64,000 bases of DNA from Duganella sp. CF458 (GTDB lineage Bacteria > Pseudomonadota > Gammaproteobacteria > Burkholderiales > Burkholderiaceae_D), in contig NZ_FOOF01000007.1 of assembly GCF_900113115.1 (NCBI RefSeq), positions 1-64,000 on the forward strand, in the 5' to 3' direction. This document shows, in pieces, positions 55,511 through 64,000 of this stretch. Under the pieces are notes generated by a model. The model did no database searches. It worked only from the letters and a program-made list of their open reading frames with translations, and was not told the DNA's origin. The stretch's first letter is position 1. Every line of letters begins with the position of its first letter. Both the position numbers and the translations under genes were made by a program.

Positions 55511-58174
55511 TTGGCTACAATCAAGGCTAAAGCGATGATCTATTCCCTGTTGTCGGCATTCGGCGCGTTGGCGGTTTTGCCCGCCATGGCGCAGCAACAG
55601 GCTCCCGAAGAAAAAATGATCCGGGTCGAAGTGACCGGCTCTTCCATCAAACGGCTGGTATCGGAAACGTCGCAGCCGCTCTCCGTTTTCAAGGCCGAGG
55701 AATTTACCAAGCAAGGCCTGACCACCGCCCAGGAAGTGCTGGACCGCATCCCGTCCAACCAGACCAGCATGGGCGCCGGCAACGTGGTGGGCGGTAACGC
55801 CAGCGGCCTGCCCACCGGCGGCCAGGCGGTGGCCGACCTGCGCGGTCTGGGCGGCGACAAGACCCTGGTGCTGCTGAATGGCCGCCGCATCGCCAACCAT
55901 CCGTACGACGGTGCCAGTGTCGACTTGAACGTGATCCCGGTCGCGGCCCTGGAGCGGGTCGAAGTGCTACGCGACGGTGCTTCCGCCATTTACGGTACCG
56001 ATGCCATCGGCGGGGTGATCAACTTCATTACCAAGCGTTCCGTCAGCGGCACCACCGTCACGGCGGAAACCATGCTGCCGCGCGAGTCGGGCGGCAAGGA
56101 GCGCCGCGCCAATATCGTCAGCGGCATCGGCAACCTCGACAACGATGGCTGGAACCTGATGGGCGTGCTGGACTGGCAGAAGCAGGAAGTGCTGACGTCC
56201 CAGCAGCGCGACTTTTCCAAGACGGCCGTGATCCCCGAGCGCGGCATGACAGTGTCGGACGGCACCTCCGGCACCACCTTCCCCGGCAACTACTTCGACC
56301 CGGTCACCGAAGCGACCGGCAACCCCGGCTTCGCCAGCGGCTGCCTGCCCCCACTCTCGATCCCGCGCCCGTCGAACGGCACCTGCCGCCAGGACTACAC
56401 GCGCCAGATCGACGACCTGCCGCAACAGGACCGCCTGGTGTTCTTCGGCAAGGCCGCCTTCAAGCTGAACCCGGATACCACGGCCAGCCTGGAATACCTG
56501 CACTCGCGCAACAAGGTCGTGTCGCGCACCGCACCGCCGCCGCAAATCAACCTGTCCCTGCCCAACACCAGCCCCTACTATCCCGGCAATGCGGGCGGCG
56601 TGCCGGCCCAGCCTAACTTGTCGGGCCAGCCGCTGTCGGTCAACTGGCGTCCGGTCGAAGCGGGCCAGCGCCGCATCAATTCCAAGGGCGAAGGCGACCG
56701 CCTGGTCGCGGCACTGGAAGGCATCGCGGCAGGCTGGGACTACAAGGCCGGCCTGAACCATTCGGTCAGCAAGTCCGAAGAAGTGTTCACCGGCGGCTAT
56801 GTGCAGGATGCGGGCTTCGCTGCCGGCGTGCGCGACGGCATCCTGAATCCCTTCGGCCTGCAGAATGAAGCGGGCCGCGCCTACCTGGCCGGCGTCGCGC
56901 TGCGCGGCAAGGTGCAGGATGCCAAGAACAAGGCCACCACTTTCGACATCAAGGGTTCGCGCGACGTGATGCAGCTGGCCGGCGGCGCCATGGCCGTGGC
57001 GCTGGGCGCCGAATACCGCAAGGAAGATGCCGACTTCAATGTGAACCGCGATATCGCCAGCCAGGCCACCAGTTCCGGCCTGTCCGGTTCGCAATCGAAG
57101 ACCGGCTCACGCAATGTGAAGGCGGTGTTCGGCGAATTGAGCGTGCCGCTGATCAAGGACCTCGACATCCAGGCCGCCGTGCGCTACGACCATTACAGCG
57201 ATGCGGGCAGCACCACCAACCCGAAACTGGGCCTGCGCTACCAGCCAACCCAGCAGCTGGTGCTGCGCGGTTCGGCCAGCACCGGCTTCCGCGCCCCGAC
57301 CCTGTTCGAGAAAAACGCGCCGCGCTCGCGCAACGACACCAGCAACACCTACGACGATCCGATCCTGTGCCCGGGCGGCGTGCCGCAGCCGGGCGCCAAC
57401 CCGCTGCGCGATTGCGACCTGCAGCAATTCAAGCTGCAAGGCGGCAATCCGGCGCTGACGCCGGAAAAATCGAAGACTTTCTCCTTCGGCGCGGTGTTCG
57501 AGCCGGTGCGCAATACCACCATCGCACTGGACTACTGGAACATCCGCCTGAAGGACAAGATCGGCGCACTGCCTGAACAAGCGATCTACGGCAACTACGA
57601 GAAATACAAGGACCGCTTCCTGCGCAACCCGGACGGTTCGCCGAACGCCGTCCTGGACCTGAACGAGAACCTGGGTCGCGTGAAGACCGACGGTATCGAC
57701 CTGAGCGCAACGGTCGGCTCGGGCCGCACCGAGTACGGCAGCTTCACCTTCACCCTGGACGGCACCTGGGTCCACAGCTACAAGTACCAGAACGAGCGTG
57801 ACGGTGCCTTCCTGCAGAACGTCGGCACCTACGGCGACAGCGGCCCGATCATGCGCTGGCGCCACAACGCCTCGCTGACCTGGCGCAACGGCGACTGGAG
57901 CGCGACGCTGTCGCAAAACTTCAAGTCCGGCTACGTCGACCAGAACTTCGTGGAGCCAGAGTTCTTCAACAAGGTGGATGCCTACCAGTTGTGGAACCTG
58001 TCGGCCACCTACACCGGCTGGAAGGGCGTGACGCTGACAGGCGGGGTGAAGAACCTGCTGGACAAGGACCCGCCGTTCACCAACCAGGGGACCGTGTTCC
58101 AGAAAGGGTATGACCCGCGCTATTCGGACCCGATCGGCCGCGCAGTCTACCTGCGTGCCAGCTACTCCTTCTAA
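55511..58174 (+). CDS. TonB-dependent receptor 5
   Basis: The product is 887 residues from a TTG at 55511, chosen because AGGAG stands eight bases upstream; a TTG at 55496 would precede that site. The signal peptide (SLLSAFGALAVLPAMAQ) leads to RVEVTGSSIKR, a plug with ADLRGLGGDKTLVLLNGRRI and RVEVLRDGASAIYGTDAIGGVINFIT, and a barrel ending DPIGRAVYLRASYSF. The loop CPGGVPQPGANPLRDCD resembles the matching Cys loop in receptor 1. It is in the same family as receptors 1-4 but separated from them by aroG and the PEP-CTERM gene. Ligand unknown. Confidence 0.9.
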   Translation: MATIKAKAMIYSLLSAFGALAVLPAMAQQQAPEEKMIRVEVTGSSIKRLVSETSQPLSVFKAEEFTKQGLTTAQEVLDRIPSNQTSMGAGNVVGGNASGLPTGGQAVADLRGLGGDKTLVLLNGRRIANHPYDGASVDLNVIPVAALERVEVLRDGASAIYGTDAIGGVINFITKRSVSGTTVTAETMLPRESGGKERRANIVSGIGNLDNDGWNLMGVLDWQKQEVLTSQQRDFSKTAVIPERGMTVSDGTSGTTFPGNYFDPVTEATGNPGFASGCLPPLSIPRPSNGTCRQDYTRQIDDLPQQDRLVFFGKAAFKLNPDTTASLEYLHSRNKVVSRTAPPPQINLSLPNTSPYYPGNAGGVPAQPNLSGQPLSVNWRPVEAGQRRINSKGEGDRLVAALEGIAAGWDYKAGLNHSVSKSEEVFTGGYVQDAGFAAGVRDGILNPFGLQNEAGRAYLAGVALRGKVQDAKNKATTFDIKGSRDVMQLAGGAMAVALGAEYRKEDADFNVNRDIASQATSSGLSGSQSKTGSRNVKAVFGELSVPLIKDLDIQAAVRYDHYSDAGSTTNPKLGLRYQPTQQLVLRGSASTGFRAPTLFEKNAPRSRNDTSNTYDDPILCPGGVPQPGANPLRDCDLQQFKLQGGNPALTPEKSKTFSFGAVFEPVRNTTIALDYWNIRLKDKIGALPEQAIYGNYEKYKDRFLRNPDGSPNAVLDLNENLGRVKTDGIDLSATVGSGRTEYGSFTFTLDGTWVHSYKYQNERDGAFLQNVGTYGDSGPIMRWRHNASLTWRNGDWSATLSQNFKSGYVDQNFVEPEFFNKVDAYQLWNLSATYTGWKGVTLTGGVKNLLDKDPPFTNQGTVFQKGYDPRYSDPIGRAVYLRASYSF

Positions 58175-58187
58175 GCGCGCAGGCCAA

Positions 58188-58218
58188 AAGAAAACCGGGC
58201 CCAGGCCCGGTTTTTTTC
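58188..58218. terminator. Bidirectional terminator between receptor 5 and udk
   Basis: AACCGGGC, a CCAG loop and GCCCGGTT, with A- and T-runs on either side, lies between convergent stops at 58174 and 58217. Confidence 0.88.
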
Positions 58219-58849
58219 ATTCGCCCTTGATCAGGCTCGCCACTTTGGTGGTGATGATATCCACCGCCGGCCCGTTGGCGCCATGCGGCAGGATCACGTG
58301 CGCGTGGCGCTTGGTCGGTTCGATGAACTGCTTGTACATCGGCCGCACGGTTTCCATATACTGGTTGATCACGCTTTCCGTACTGCGCCCGCGCTCCGCG
58401 ATATCGCGCTGCAGGCGGCGGATGAAGCGCACGTCGGCCGCGGTGTCGACGAAGATCTTCAGCGACATCTGCTTGCGCAGGTCGGCGTCATACAGCGCGA
58501 ACAGGCCTTCGATCACGATCACGGGCGCCGGCTTGACGGTGATGGTCTGGGTGGTGCGGTTATCGATGGAAAAATCGTATACCGGCATCTCGATCGCCTC
58601 GCCTTCGCGCAGCCGGCGCACATGCTCCACCATCAGCGGCCAGTCGAAGGCTTCCGGATGGTCGTAATTGACCTTGCGCCGGTCTTCCGGCGACATATGG
58701 GTCTGGTCCAGGTAGTAGTCGTCCTGCAGGACAACGGACACCACCTCGGCGCCGAATGACTTCAGTACTTCGCGCGTGACCGTCGATTTGCCGCTGCCGC
58801 TGCCGCCTGCGACGCCAATCACGAAGGGTTTATTGTTCGAATTGTTCAT
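58217..58849 (-). CDS. udk: Uridine kinase
   Basis: The product is 210 residues. It phosphorylates uridine and cytidine with ATP or GTP in pyrimidine salvage. Walker A is [13 protein letters not shown] at the N-terminus. The nucleoside-binding DDYYLDQTHM and NYDHPEAFDW motifs, VIVIEGLFALYD, and the lid RRLQRDIAERGRS follow. The family's length and motif order are conserved. It stands alone between terminators, convergent with receptor 5. Confidence 0.95.
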   Translation of the reverse strand: MNNSNNKPFVIGVAGGSGSGKSTVTREVLKSFGAEVVSVVLQDDYYLDQTHMSPEDRRKVNYDHPEAFDWPLMVEHVRRLREGEAIEMPVYDFSIDNRTTQTITVKPAPVIVIEGLFALYDADLRKQMSLKIFVDTAADVRFIRRLQRDIAERGRSTESVINQYMETVRPMYKQFIEPTKRHAHVILPHGANGPAVDIITTKVASLIKGE

Positions 58850-58867
58850 GTGATTTCCGTCCCAGGC

Positions 58868-58893
58868 AAAAAAAACCGGGTATTTTACCCGGT
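58868..58893 (-). terminator. Terminator of tldD
   Basis: On the minus strand ACCGGGTA, a three-base loop, TACCCGGT and eight T residues follow the tldD stop (58913) by about 20 bases. Confidence 0.88.
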
Positions 58894-58912
58894 CTTGGTA
58901 CTGCAGCAGCGT

Positions 58913-60373
58913 TTAGGCGGTACCGCCGACTGTCACGCCATCCAGGCGCAGCGTCGGTTGGCCGACGCCGACCGGCACGCTCTGCCCTTCCTTGCCGCAT
59001 ACCCCGACGCCCGGGTCCAGCTTCATGTCGTTGCCGATCATGGTGATGCGGTTCATCACGTCAGGGCCGTTGCCGATCAGGGTAGCGCCCTTGACCGGGT
59101 AGCTCACCTTGCCGTTCTCGATCATGTACGCCTCGGAAGCCGAGAACACGAACTTGCCGTTGGTGATGTCGACCTGGCCGCCGCCGAAGTTGACCGCGTA
59201 GATGCCGTTCTTCACCGACGCCAGGATCTCCTCCGGATCCTTGTCGCCGCCCAGCATATAGGTGTTGGTCATGCGCGGCATCGGCAGGTGGGCGAACGAT
59301 TCGCGGCGCGCGTTGCCGGTGACGTTCATCTTCATCAGGCGCGCGTTCATGGTGTCCTGGATATAGCCTTTCAGCACGCCGTCTTCGATCAGGGTGGTGC
59401 ACTGGGTCGGGTTGCCCTCGTCGTCGATGTTCAGCGAGCCGCGGCGGTTGGCCAGCGTGCCGTCGTCGACCACGGTGACGCCCTTGGCCGCCACGCGTTC
59501 GCCGATGCGGCCGGAGAAAGTCGACGAGCCCTTGCGGTTGAAGTCGCCTTCCAGGCCATGGCCGATCGCTTCGTGCAGCAGGATGCCCGGCCAGCCGGGG
59601 CCCAGCACCACGGTCATCGGACCGGCCGGCGCCGGGCGCGCATCCAGGTTCACCAGGGCCGATTTGACGGCGTCGGTGGCGTACTGGTCCAGCAGCGCAT
59701 CGGAGAAATAACCGTAGTCGTAACGGCCGCCACCGCCGGACGAGCCGACCTCGCGGCGGCCATCCTGTTCCACGATCACGGTCACCGACACGCGCACCAG
59801 CGGACGGATGTCGGCGGCCAGCACGCCATCGCTGCGCACCACCAGCACCACGTCGTATTCGCCGGCCAGGCCGGCCATCACCTGCACCACGCGCGGGTCC
59901 TTGGCGCGCGCCATCTTCTCAACGCGCTCCAGCAGCTTGACCTTGGACGCCGCGTCAAGCGACACCAGCGGGTCGTGCGGCATGTACAGCGAACGGCCGC
60001 CGACCGGCGTCATCTTGCCGGCCACCTTGATCTTGCCGGCGCCCGCGCGCGCGATGGTGCGCGTGGCAGCGGCAGCGTCCAGCAACGCCGCTTCGGAAAT
60101 CTCGTCGGAGTAGGAGAAGGCGGTCTTGTCGCCCGACACGGCGCGCACGCCGACGCCCTGGTCGATCGAGAACGAACCGGTCTTGACGATGCCCTCTTCC
60201 AGGCTCCAGCCCTCGTTCTTGGTGAACTGGAAGTACAGGTCGGCGTAGTCGACCTTATGGGTGAACATGCTGCCCAGTGCTTTCAGCAGCTTGCCTTCGT
60301 CCAGGCCGAATGGGGTCAGCAGGATATCTTTCGCTGCGGCCATGGCGGACAGGTTGGGGTCGAATGGTTTCAT
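58913..60373 (-). CDS. tldD: Metalloprotease TldD
   Basis: The product is 486 residues. TldD pairs with TldE/PmbA in a zinc protease that clears unfolded peptides and matures peptide antibiotics such as microcin B17. The zinc motif HEAIGH (HExxxH) lies near residues 266-271 in [19 protein letters not shown]. The family signatures [20 protein letters not shown] and [19 protein letters not shown] are present. tldE was not found in the window. The gene lies downstream of the nitrilase-family gene and yhdP on the same strand, an order common in betaproteobacteria. Confidence 0.95.
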   Translation of the reverse strand: MKPFDPNLSAMAAAKDILLTPFGLDEGKLLKALGSMFTHKVDYADLYFQFTKNEGWSLEEGIVKTGSFSIDQGVGVRAVSGDKTAFSYSDEISEAALLDAAAATRTIARAGAGKIKVAGKMTPVGGRSLYMPHDPLVSLDAASKVKLLERVEKMARAKDPRVVQVMAGLAGEYDVVLVVRSDGVLAADIRPLVRVSVTVIVEQDGRREVGSSGGGGRYDYGYFSDALLDQYATDAVKSALVNLDARPAPAGPMTVVLGPGWPGILLHEAIGHGLEGDFNRKGSSTFSGRIGERVAAKGVTVVDDGTLANRRGSLNIDDEGNPTQCTTLIEDGVLKGYIQDTMNARLMKMNVTGNARRESFAHLPMPRMTNTYMLGGDKDPEEILASVKNGIYAVNFGGGQVDITNGKFVFSASEAYMIENGKVSYPVKGATLIGNGPDVMNRITMIGNDMKLDPGVGVCGKEGQSVPVGVGQPTLRLDGVTVGGTA

Positions 60374-60411
60374 ATTAGAAAAATTCTTTTAAATGGGCTC
60401 TGAGCCGGATT

Positions 60412-61209
60412 TTAGAGGATTCGGTGCTTCAGCGCTGGCAAGCTTTCGCGCACGCCGTGCACGAAGGCCGGGTCCAGTTCGCCGGTAACGACGCCCTCGC
60501 CTTCCGCCAGCACCGCCTTGACCTCGCCCCACGGGTCGATCAGCATCGAATGGCCCCAGGTGCGGCGGCCGTTGAGGTGGCTGCCGCCCTGCGCCGCGGC
60601 CAGCACATAGCACTGGTTTTCGATGGCGCGCGCGCGCAACAGGATTTCCCAGTGCGCCTTGCCGGTGGTGTAGGTGAAGGCGGCCGGCACCACGATCAGG
60701 TCGAGCGGGCCCATGGCACGGTACAGCTCGGGGAAGCGCAGGTCGTAGCAGACCGACATGCCGACCTTGCCCACCGCGGTCTCGACCGTACCGACCGTCT
60801 TGCCCGGCACGATGGTGCGCGCCTCGTCGTAGGATTCGCTGCCCTTGGTGAAGCCGAACAGGTGGATCTTGTCGTAACGGCCAACATGCTTGCCCTGCGG
60901 ATCATAGACCAGCGTGGTATTGATGACACGCTGAGGGTCGTCGGATGCCAGCGGCAGCGTGCCGCCCAGCAGCCAGATGCCGTGTTCGCGCGCCATCGCC
61001 GCCATGAAGTCCTGGATCGGGCCCTGGCCCAGCGCTTCCGCCTTCGACACCTTGTCGCTATCGCTCATGCCCATGATGGCCCAGTATTCGGGCAGCAGCA
61101 CCAGCTTGGCGCCCTGCGCGGCAGCTTCCCCGATCAGGCGGCTGGCGCTGGCGATATTCTGTTCCACGACGGGGGTGGACACCATCTGGATCGCTGAGAC
61201 TTTGGTCAT
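60412..61209 (-). CDS. Carbon-nitrogen hydrolase (Nit1/Nit2-like amidase)
   Basis: The product is 265 residues from the ATG at 61209 ([15 protein letters not shown]), which overlaps the yhdP stop by four bases; the frame continues upstream inside yhdP. The Glu-Lys-Cys triad is intact: E41 in LLPEYW, K114 in [12 protein letters not shown]154 in [14 protein letters not shown]. The loop [16 protein letters not shown] and the yhdP/tldD neighbourhood fit bacterial Nit1/Nit2-type amidases. These repair deaminated glutathione or hydrolyse omega-amides of 2-oxoacids. The exact substrate is not resolved by sequence. Confidence 0.9.
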   Translation of the reverse strand: MTKVSAIQMVSTPVVEQNIASASRLIGEAAAQGAKLVLLPEYWAIMGMSDSDKVSKAEALGQGPIQDFMAAMAREHGIWLLGGTLPLASDDPQRVINTTLVYDPQGKHVGRYDKIHLFGFTKGSESYDEARTIVPGKTVGTVETAVGKVGMSVCYDLRFPELYRAMGPLDLIVVPAAFTYTTGKAHWEILLRARAIENQCYVLAAAQGGSHLNGRRTWGHSMLIDPWGEVKAVLAEGEGVVTGELDPAFVHGVRESLPALKHRIL

Positions 61210-64000
61210 GGCGCTGGCTCCTTTGGGTTCTCGATCTTGGTAATGACGGGGGCCTTCCACGGCCCGGTCACCTGCATCTGGTAGGTCAGCGCCTTCATCA
61301 CCGGCGCGCTGAGGAATAACTGCGCCAGGTAGCTGCCGAGGCCAATCACCGGGTTGACGGCCAGCGCATACACCAGCGGCGCCGTGCCCAGGTTGACCTG
61401 CGGGATCACCACCACGCGCAGGTTGGTCGATTCGTTGGCAATGTCGGCGGTGCCGTCCATCAGCACCGTGGCCTGCACGCCGTGCATCTTCAGGTTGTCG
61501 GTCTTTACGATGCCCTGGTTGATGGTGGCGTTGGCGGTGATGCCGTCAAACTGCAAGCCTTCCGAGAACACGTCGGTAAATTCCAGCTTGAGCAGGCGCG
61601 GCAAGGCTTGCAGGCTCAGCACGCCGAGCAGCTTGGCGGCGCCCGGGTCCTGCTTCAGGAACTGGCCCTTTTCCACGTTCAGCGCCAGCGTGCCGGACAT
61701 GCTCGGCAAGTCCATATGGTAGGGCAAACCCTTCCAGGCGATATCGCCGCTCAGCTTGCCCTTGCCGCTACGCAGCGTGTCCTTGAAACCGAAACGCTCC
61801 AGCAGCTTGCCGGCGTCATGGATATCCATATTGAAGTTGAGCGCGGTGTTGTGCTGGCCATCCTTGGTTTGCCAGCGGCCGGTACCGTTCAGCTCGCCGT
61901 CGGCATTGCTCAGCGACAGCTTGCTGATGCGCCATTCGCGCGCCGAAGTGATCAGCGCATTATAGGCATGCAGCTCCAGTTGACCCAGCGGGCGGTTGAA
62001 CCATTCAAAGCGCTGCACTTCAATATCCAGGGCCGGAATGGTGGGTGCGTTGGTCGAGCTTTCCAGCAAGTCCTTGACCGCCGCGGCCTGCGATTCGGGG
62101 ATGATCAGCGACGACAGCCGCGCCGTCACCTTGCCCACGCCTTTGCCGGTGGCCGATTCGTTCCAGGTGATATAGCCGACCGCCTGCTGCGAATCGATGC
62201 TGGCCTGCCACACGCCCTTGCTATGGGTGACGCCAGCCACCACGTTATCGAGCTTGCGTTCGCCTACGATCAGTTCAGCGGCGCGCGCGGCCATGGTTTC
62301 CGGCACCACGTACTGCGCAATATCGGCGCCTTCGCCTGCGCCTTGCGCGGCCGCCTTGCCGGACGCGTCATGCTCGTCCTTGCCGGCGATCTCGCTCGCC
62401 AGGTCGATCCAGTCGTCGACGTTGAGCGACTTTAGGCTGGCCTGGATCATCATCCCGCTGTCCGGCTCCGGCGCCGGCACATTGACGCCGATGCCGCCGT
62501 TGACCAGCTTCCACGGGCCTTTGTTGACGCGCTGGCGATGGTAGCGCGCGGCATACGCGCTGCCCAAGGCGACGCGGATCTCGTCGCGCGCCACGCCCTG
62601 CTCATTGGCGCTGCCGCCATTCAGCTGGAAGTGCAGCAGCATGCTGTCGGCAGCAGCCTTCTTCAGCGGCGCCGGGAAGTCGAAGCTGGCGCCCTGCAGG
62701 CTCGAATCGATCGCCACTTCGTACTTATGATCCTTGGCGGTGATCAGGCCGGTGAACTTGCTGCCGCCACCGAGATGGTTGGCCAGGCGCTGCACCGCCG
62801 CTGTCGGGTATTGCTTGCGCAGGCCATCGACCGTCGCCACGCCGGCCAGGCGCACCTGGATGCCGCCGTCCTTCTGGCTGCCGCCGGTGACCGACAGCGG
62901 GCCGCCCAGCAGAGTACCGGCCAGGTTGTTCAGGTTGACGCCTTTTTCATTGAATTCGATCTTGCCGGTGGCGCCGGCGACGGTCGGCATGTCGTGCCAC
63001 AGCGTCACGTCGTTGCCTTGCAATTGCAGGCTGCCCTGGACCTTGGCATCGATGATGTGCGACAGCGGCAGGTGCAGGCTGAGCGCCAGCCTGGCGTTGC
63101 CGCTCGCCGTGGTGTCGTCGGTGAAGTGGCCGATCCACTCCGGCACCGGGCTGGCGCTCACGTACTTGAGGAACTCCTGCATGGCGCCGGCGGCAGTGCC
63201 GTCGATGTCGAGCATGCTGTCGTGGCTGCCCAGGTCGGCAATCACCGCCTTCACATTGCTCAGCGCAACGCCCAGGGTGCGCGCGGTATCCGCCTTGATT
63301 TCCATGCGCGCGCGATCGAACACGATGCTGCCGCGGATCTTTTCCGCCAACGGCCACACCGGCGTCTTGCCATCCTTGGCGAAATAACCGGGTTCGTAAT
63401 TCAGGCGTCCGTCCACGATGCGGCCGGCCACGCGGAATTCACCCTTGGCCTTGTCCGGCGCGCCCTCCCTGAACGGGAAATGCGACAGGTCGCCGCGCAA
63501 GCGCAGCGAAGTCTCGCGCAGCATGCCGTCTTCCAGCGCGCCCACCAGCCAGCGGCGGGTGTGTTCCGGCGTCTGCTTCGGCAGGTAGCGGCCGATGCGG
63601 TTGATGGTGAAATCGTCGATGCTGCCGCTGAAGTCGGCCACGCCCGGGCCCTTGGCGCCGGGACCGCGCGGCAGCGTGTGGCTGCCGGCCAGCTTGAACT
63701 TCATGCCATCCTGCACCAGGTCCAGTTGCTCCAGCTTGACCGCCACCTGCCTGGCATCGGCCAGCGACCAGCTGCCATTCAGCTTGAACTGCTCGAATGC
63801 CATCGGTTCGTCGTCGAACCAGGCCGGCATCGCCAGCGTGAGGCCGGGCGCGTCGAGCGCCACGCTGCCGCCCTGCTCACCGGCCTCCACATGGCCGCTC
63901 AAATTGTCGAAGCCGGGGATGTTCGGCAGCGCCGGCATCGGCAAGGCCTTGGCCGAACGCGGCACGGCCGGGCGTGCCGCCAGCGGCTCCATCCCCAGCG
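61206..64000 (-). CDS. yhdP: YhdP-type AsmA-like protein, C-terminal part
   Basis: At least 930 residues are visible and the reading frame continues past the right window edge, so the N-terminus is missing. YhdP (TIGR02099/DUF3971) is a long AsmA-like beta-groove protein bridging inner and outer membranes for phospholipid transport. The visible part has the repeated beta-strand pattern typical of the family (VKLEQLDLVQDGMKFKLAG; LNNLAGTLLGGPLSVTGGSQ; LSLSNADGELNGTGRWQT). The C-terminal region has KTDNLKMHGVQATVLMDGTAD and VVVIPQVNLGTAPLVYALAVNPVIGLGSYLAQLF. It is followed by the amidase and tldD genes. yhdP next to tldD is also the E. coli order. Confidence 0.9.
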   Translation of the reverse strand, partial: LGMEPLAARPAVPRSAKALPMPALPNIPGFDNLSGHVEAGEQGGSVALDAPGLTLAMPAWFDDEPMAFEQFKLNGSWSLADARQVAVKLEQLDLVQDGMKFKLAGSHTLPRGPGAKGPGVADFSGSIDDFTINRIGRYLPKQTPEHTRRWLVGALEDGMLRETSLRLRGDLSHFPFREGAPDKAKGEFRVAGRIVDGRLNYEPGYFAKDGKTPVWPLAEKIRGSIVFDRARMEIKADTARTLGVALSNVKAVIADLGSHDSMLDIDGTAAGAMQEFLKYVSASPVPEWIGHFTDDTTASGNARLALSLHLPLSHIIDAKVQGSLQLQGNDVTLWHDMPTVAGATGKIEFNEKGVNLNNLAGTLLGGPLSVTGGSQKDGGIQVRLAGVATVDGLRKQYPTAAVQRLANHLGGGSKFTGLITAKDHKYEVAIDSSLQGASFDFPAPLKKAAADSMLLHFQLNGGSANEQGVARDEIRVALGSAYAARYHRQRVNKGPWKLVNGGIGVNVPAPEPDSGMMIQASLKSLNVDDWIDLASEIAGKDEHDASGKAAAQGAGEGADIAQYVVPETMAARAAELIVGERKLDNVVAGVTHSKGVWQASIDSQQAVGYITWNESATGKGVGKVTARLSSLIIPESQAAAVKDLLESSTNAPTIPALDIEVQRFEWFNRPLGQLELHAYNALITSAREWRISKLSLSNADGELNGTGRWQTKDGQHNTALNFNMDIHDAGKLLERFGFKDTLRSGKGKLSGDIAWKGLPYHMDLPSMSGTLALNVEKGQFLKQDPGAAKLLGVLSLQALPRLLKLEFTDVFSEGLQFDGITANATINQGIVKTDNLKMHGVQATVLMDGTADIANESTNLRVVVIPQVNLGTAPLVYALAVNPVIGLGSYLAQLFLSAPVMKALTYQMQVTGPWKAPVITKIENPKEPAP

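Overview
The window looks like a chromosome segment of a GC-rich betaproteobacterium, most likely Oxalobacteraceae (Massilia, Duganella or Janthinobacterium type). This rests on the rimP-nusA-infB / rbfA-truB block, the scpB-rluB pair, the yhdP-nitrilase-tldD block, PEP-CTERM and DUF3141 proteins, and many TonB-dependent receptors. The family-level placement is an inference from gene content. No 16S gene is present.

Layout. (1) 1-4313: a more A+T-rich accessory segment with eight small minus-strand genes. They are separated by short palindromic gaps sharing a CGGCCA-type motif, like a gene-cassette array. The segment ends in a 3' fragment of tRNA-His, the expected scar of an island integrated at that tRNA. 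(2) 4328-10261: an HxlR regulator divergent from an NAD(P)-dependent reductase, then a plus-strand unit with its own consensus promoter and terminator. That unit encodes a zinc-ribbon pseudokinase, a vWA protein, a divergent adenylosuccinate-synthetase paralogue, a NIPSNAP-like protein and an unknown protein. It is the best candidate here for an undescribed system. (3) 10310-18293: small envelope proteins, a tandem pair of TonB-C-like periplasmic proteins, a chemoreceptor with a C-terminal CheR tether, dusA, a DUF3141 hydrolase-like protein and a DUF1080 protein. (4) 18303-33428: core genes typA, truB, rbfA, infB, nusA, rimP, rluB, scpB and glk, plus a TPR/DUF2135 protein coupled to a polysaccharide deacetylase.

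(5) 33665-36906: a DedA-rhodanese fusion and a hybrid histidine kinase with a degenerate ATP site. (6) 36977-58174: an oligopeptide-type ABC importer (two permeases and a double ATPase) without a binding protein, divergent from an array of five TonB-dependent receptors. The array is interrupted by aroG and a PEP-CTERM protein. The receptors and importer plausibly cooperate in uptake of an unknown, perhaps peptidic, substrate. aroG has a promoter, a Phe-rich leader peptide and a terminator arranged as a classical attenuator. (7) 58217-64000: udk, tldD, a nitrilase-family amidase and the C-terminal part of a YhdP-type protein that runs off the window.

Three long perfect palindromes (36-41 bp arms with a common outer sequence) sit at the 3' ends of genes at about 15.4, 22.7 and 33.6 kb. 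Very long antisense reading frames over GC-rich genes were treated as shadows. All functional calls come from reading motifs by eye; no database search was run.
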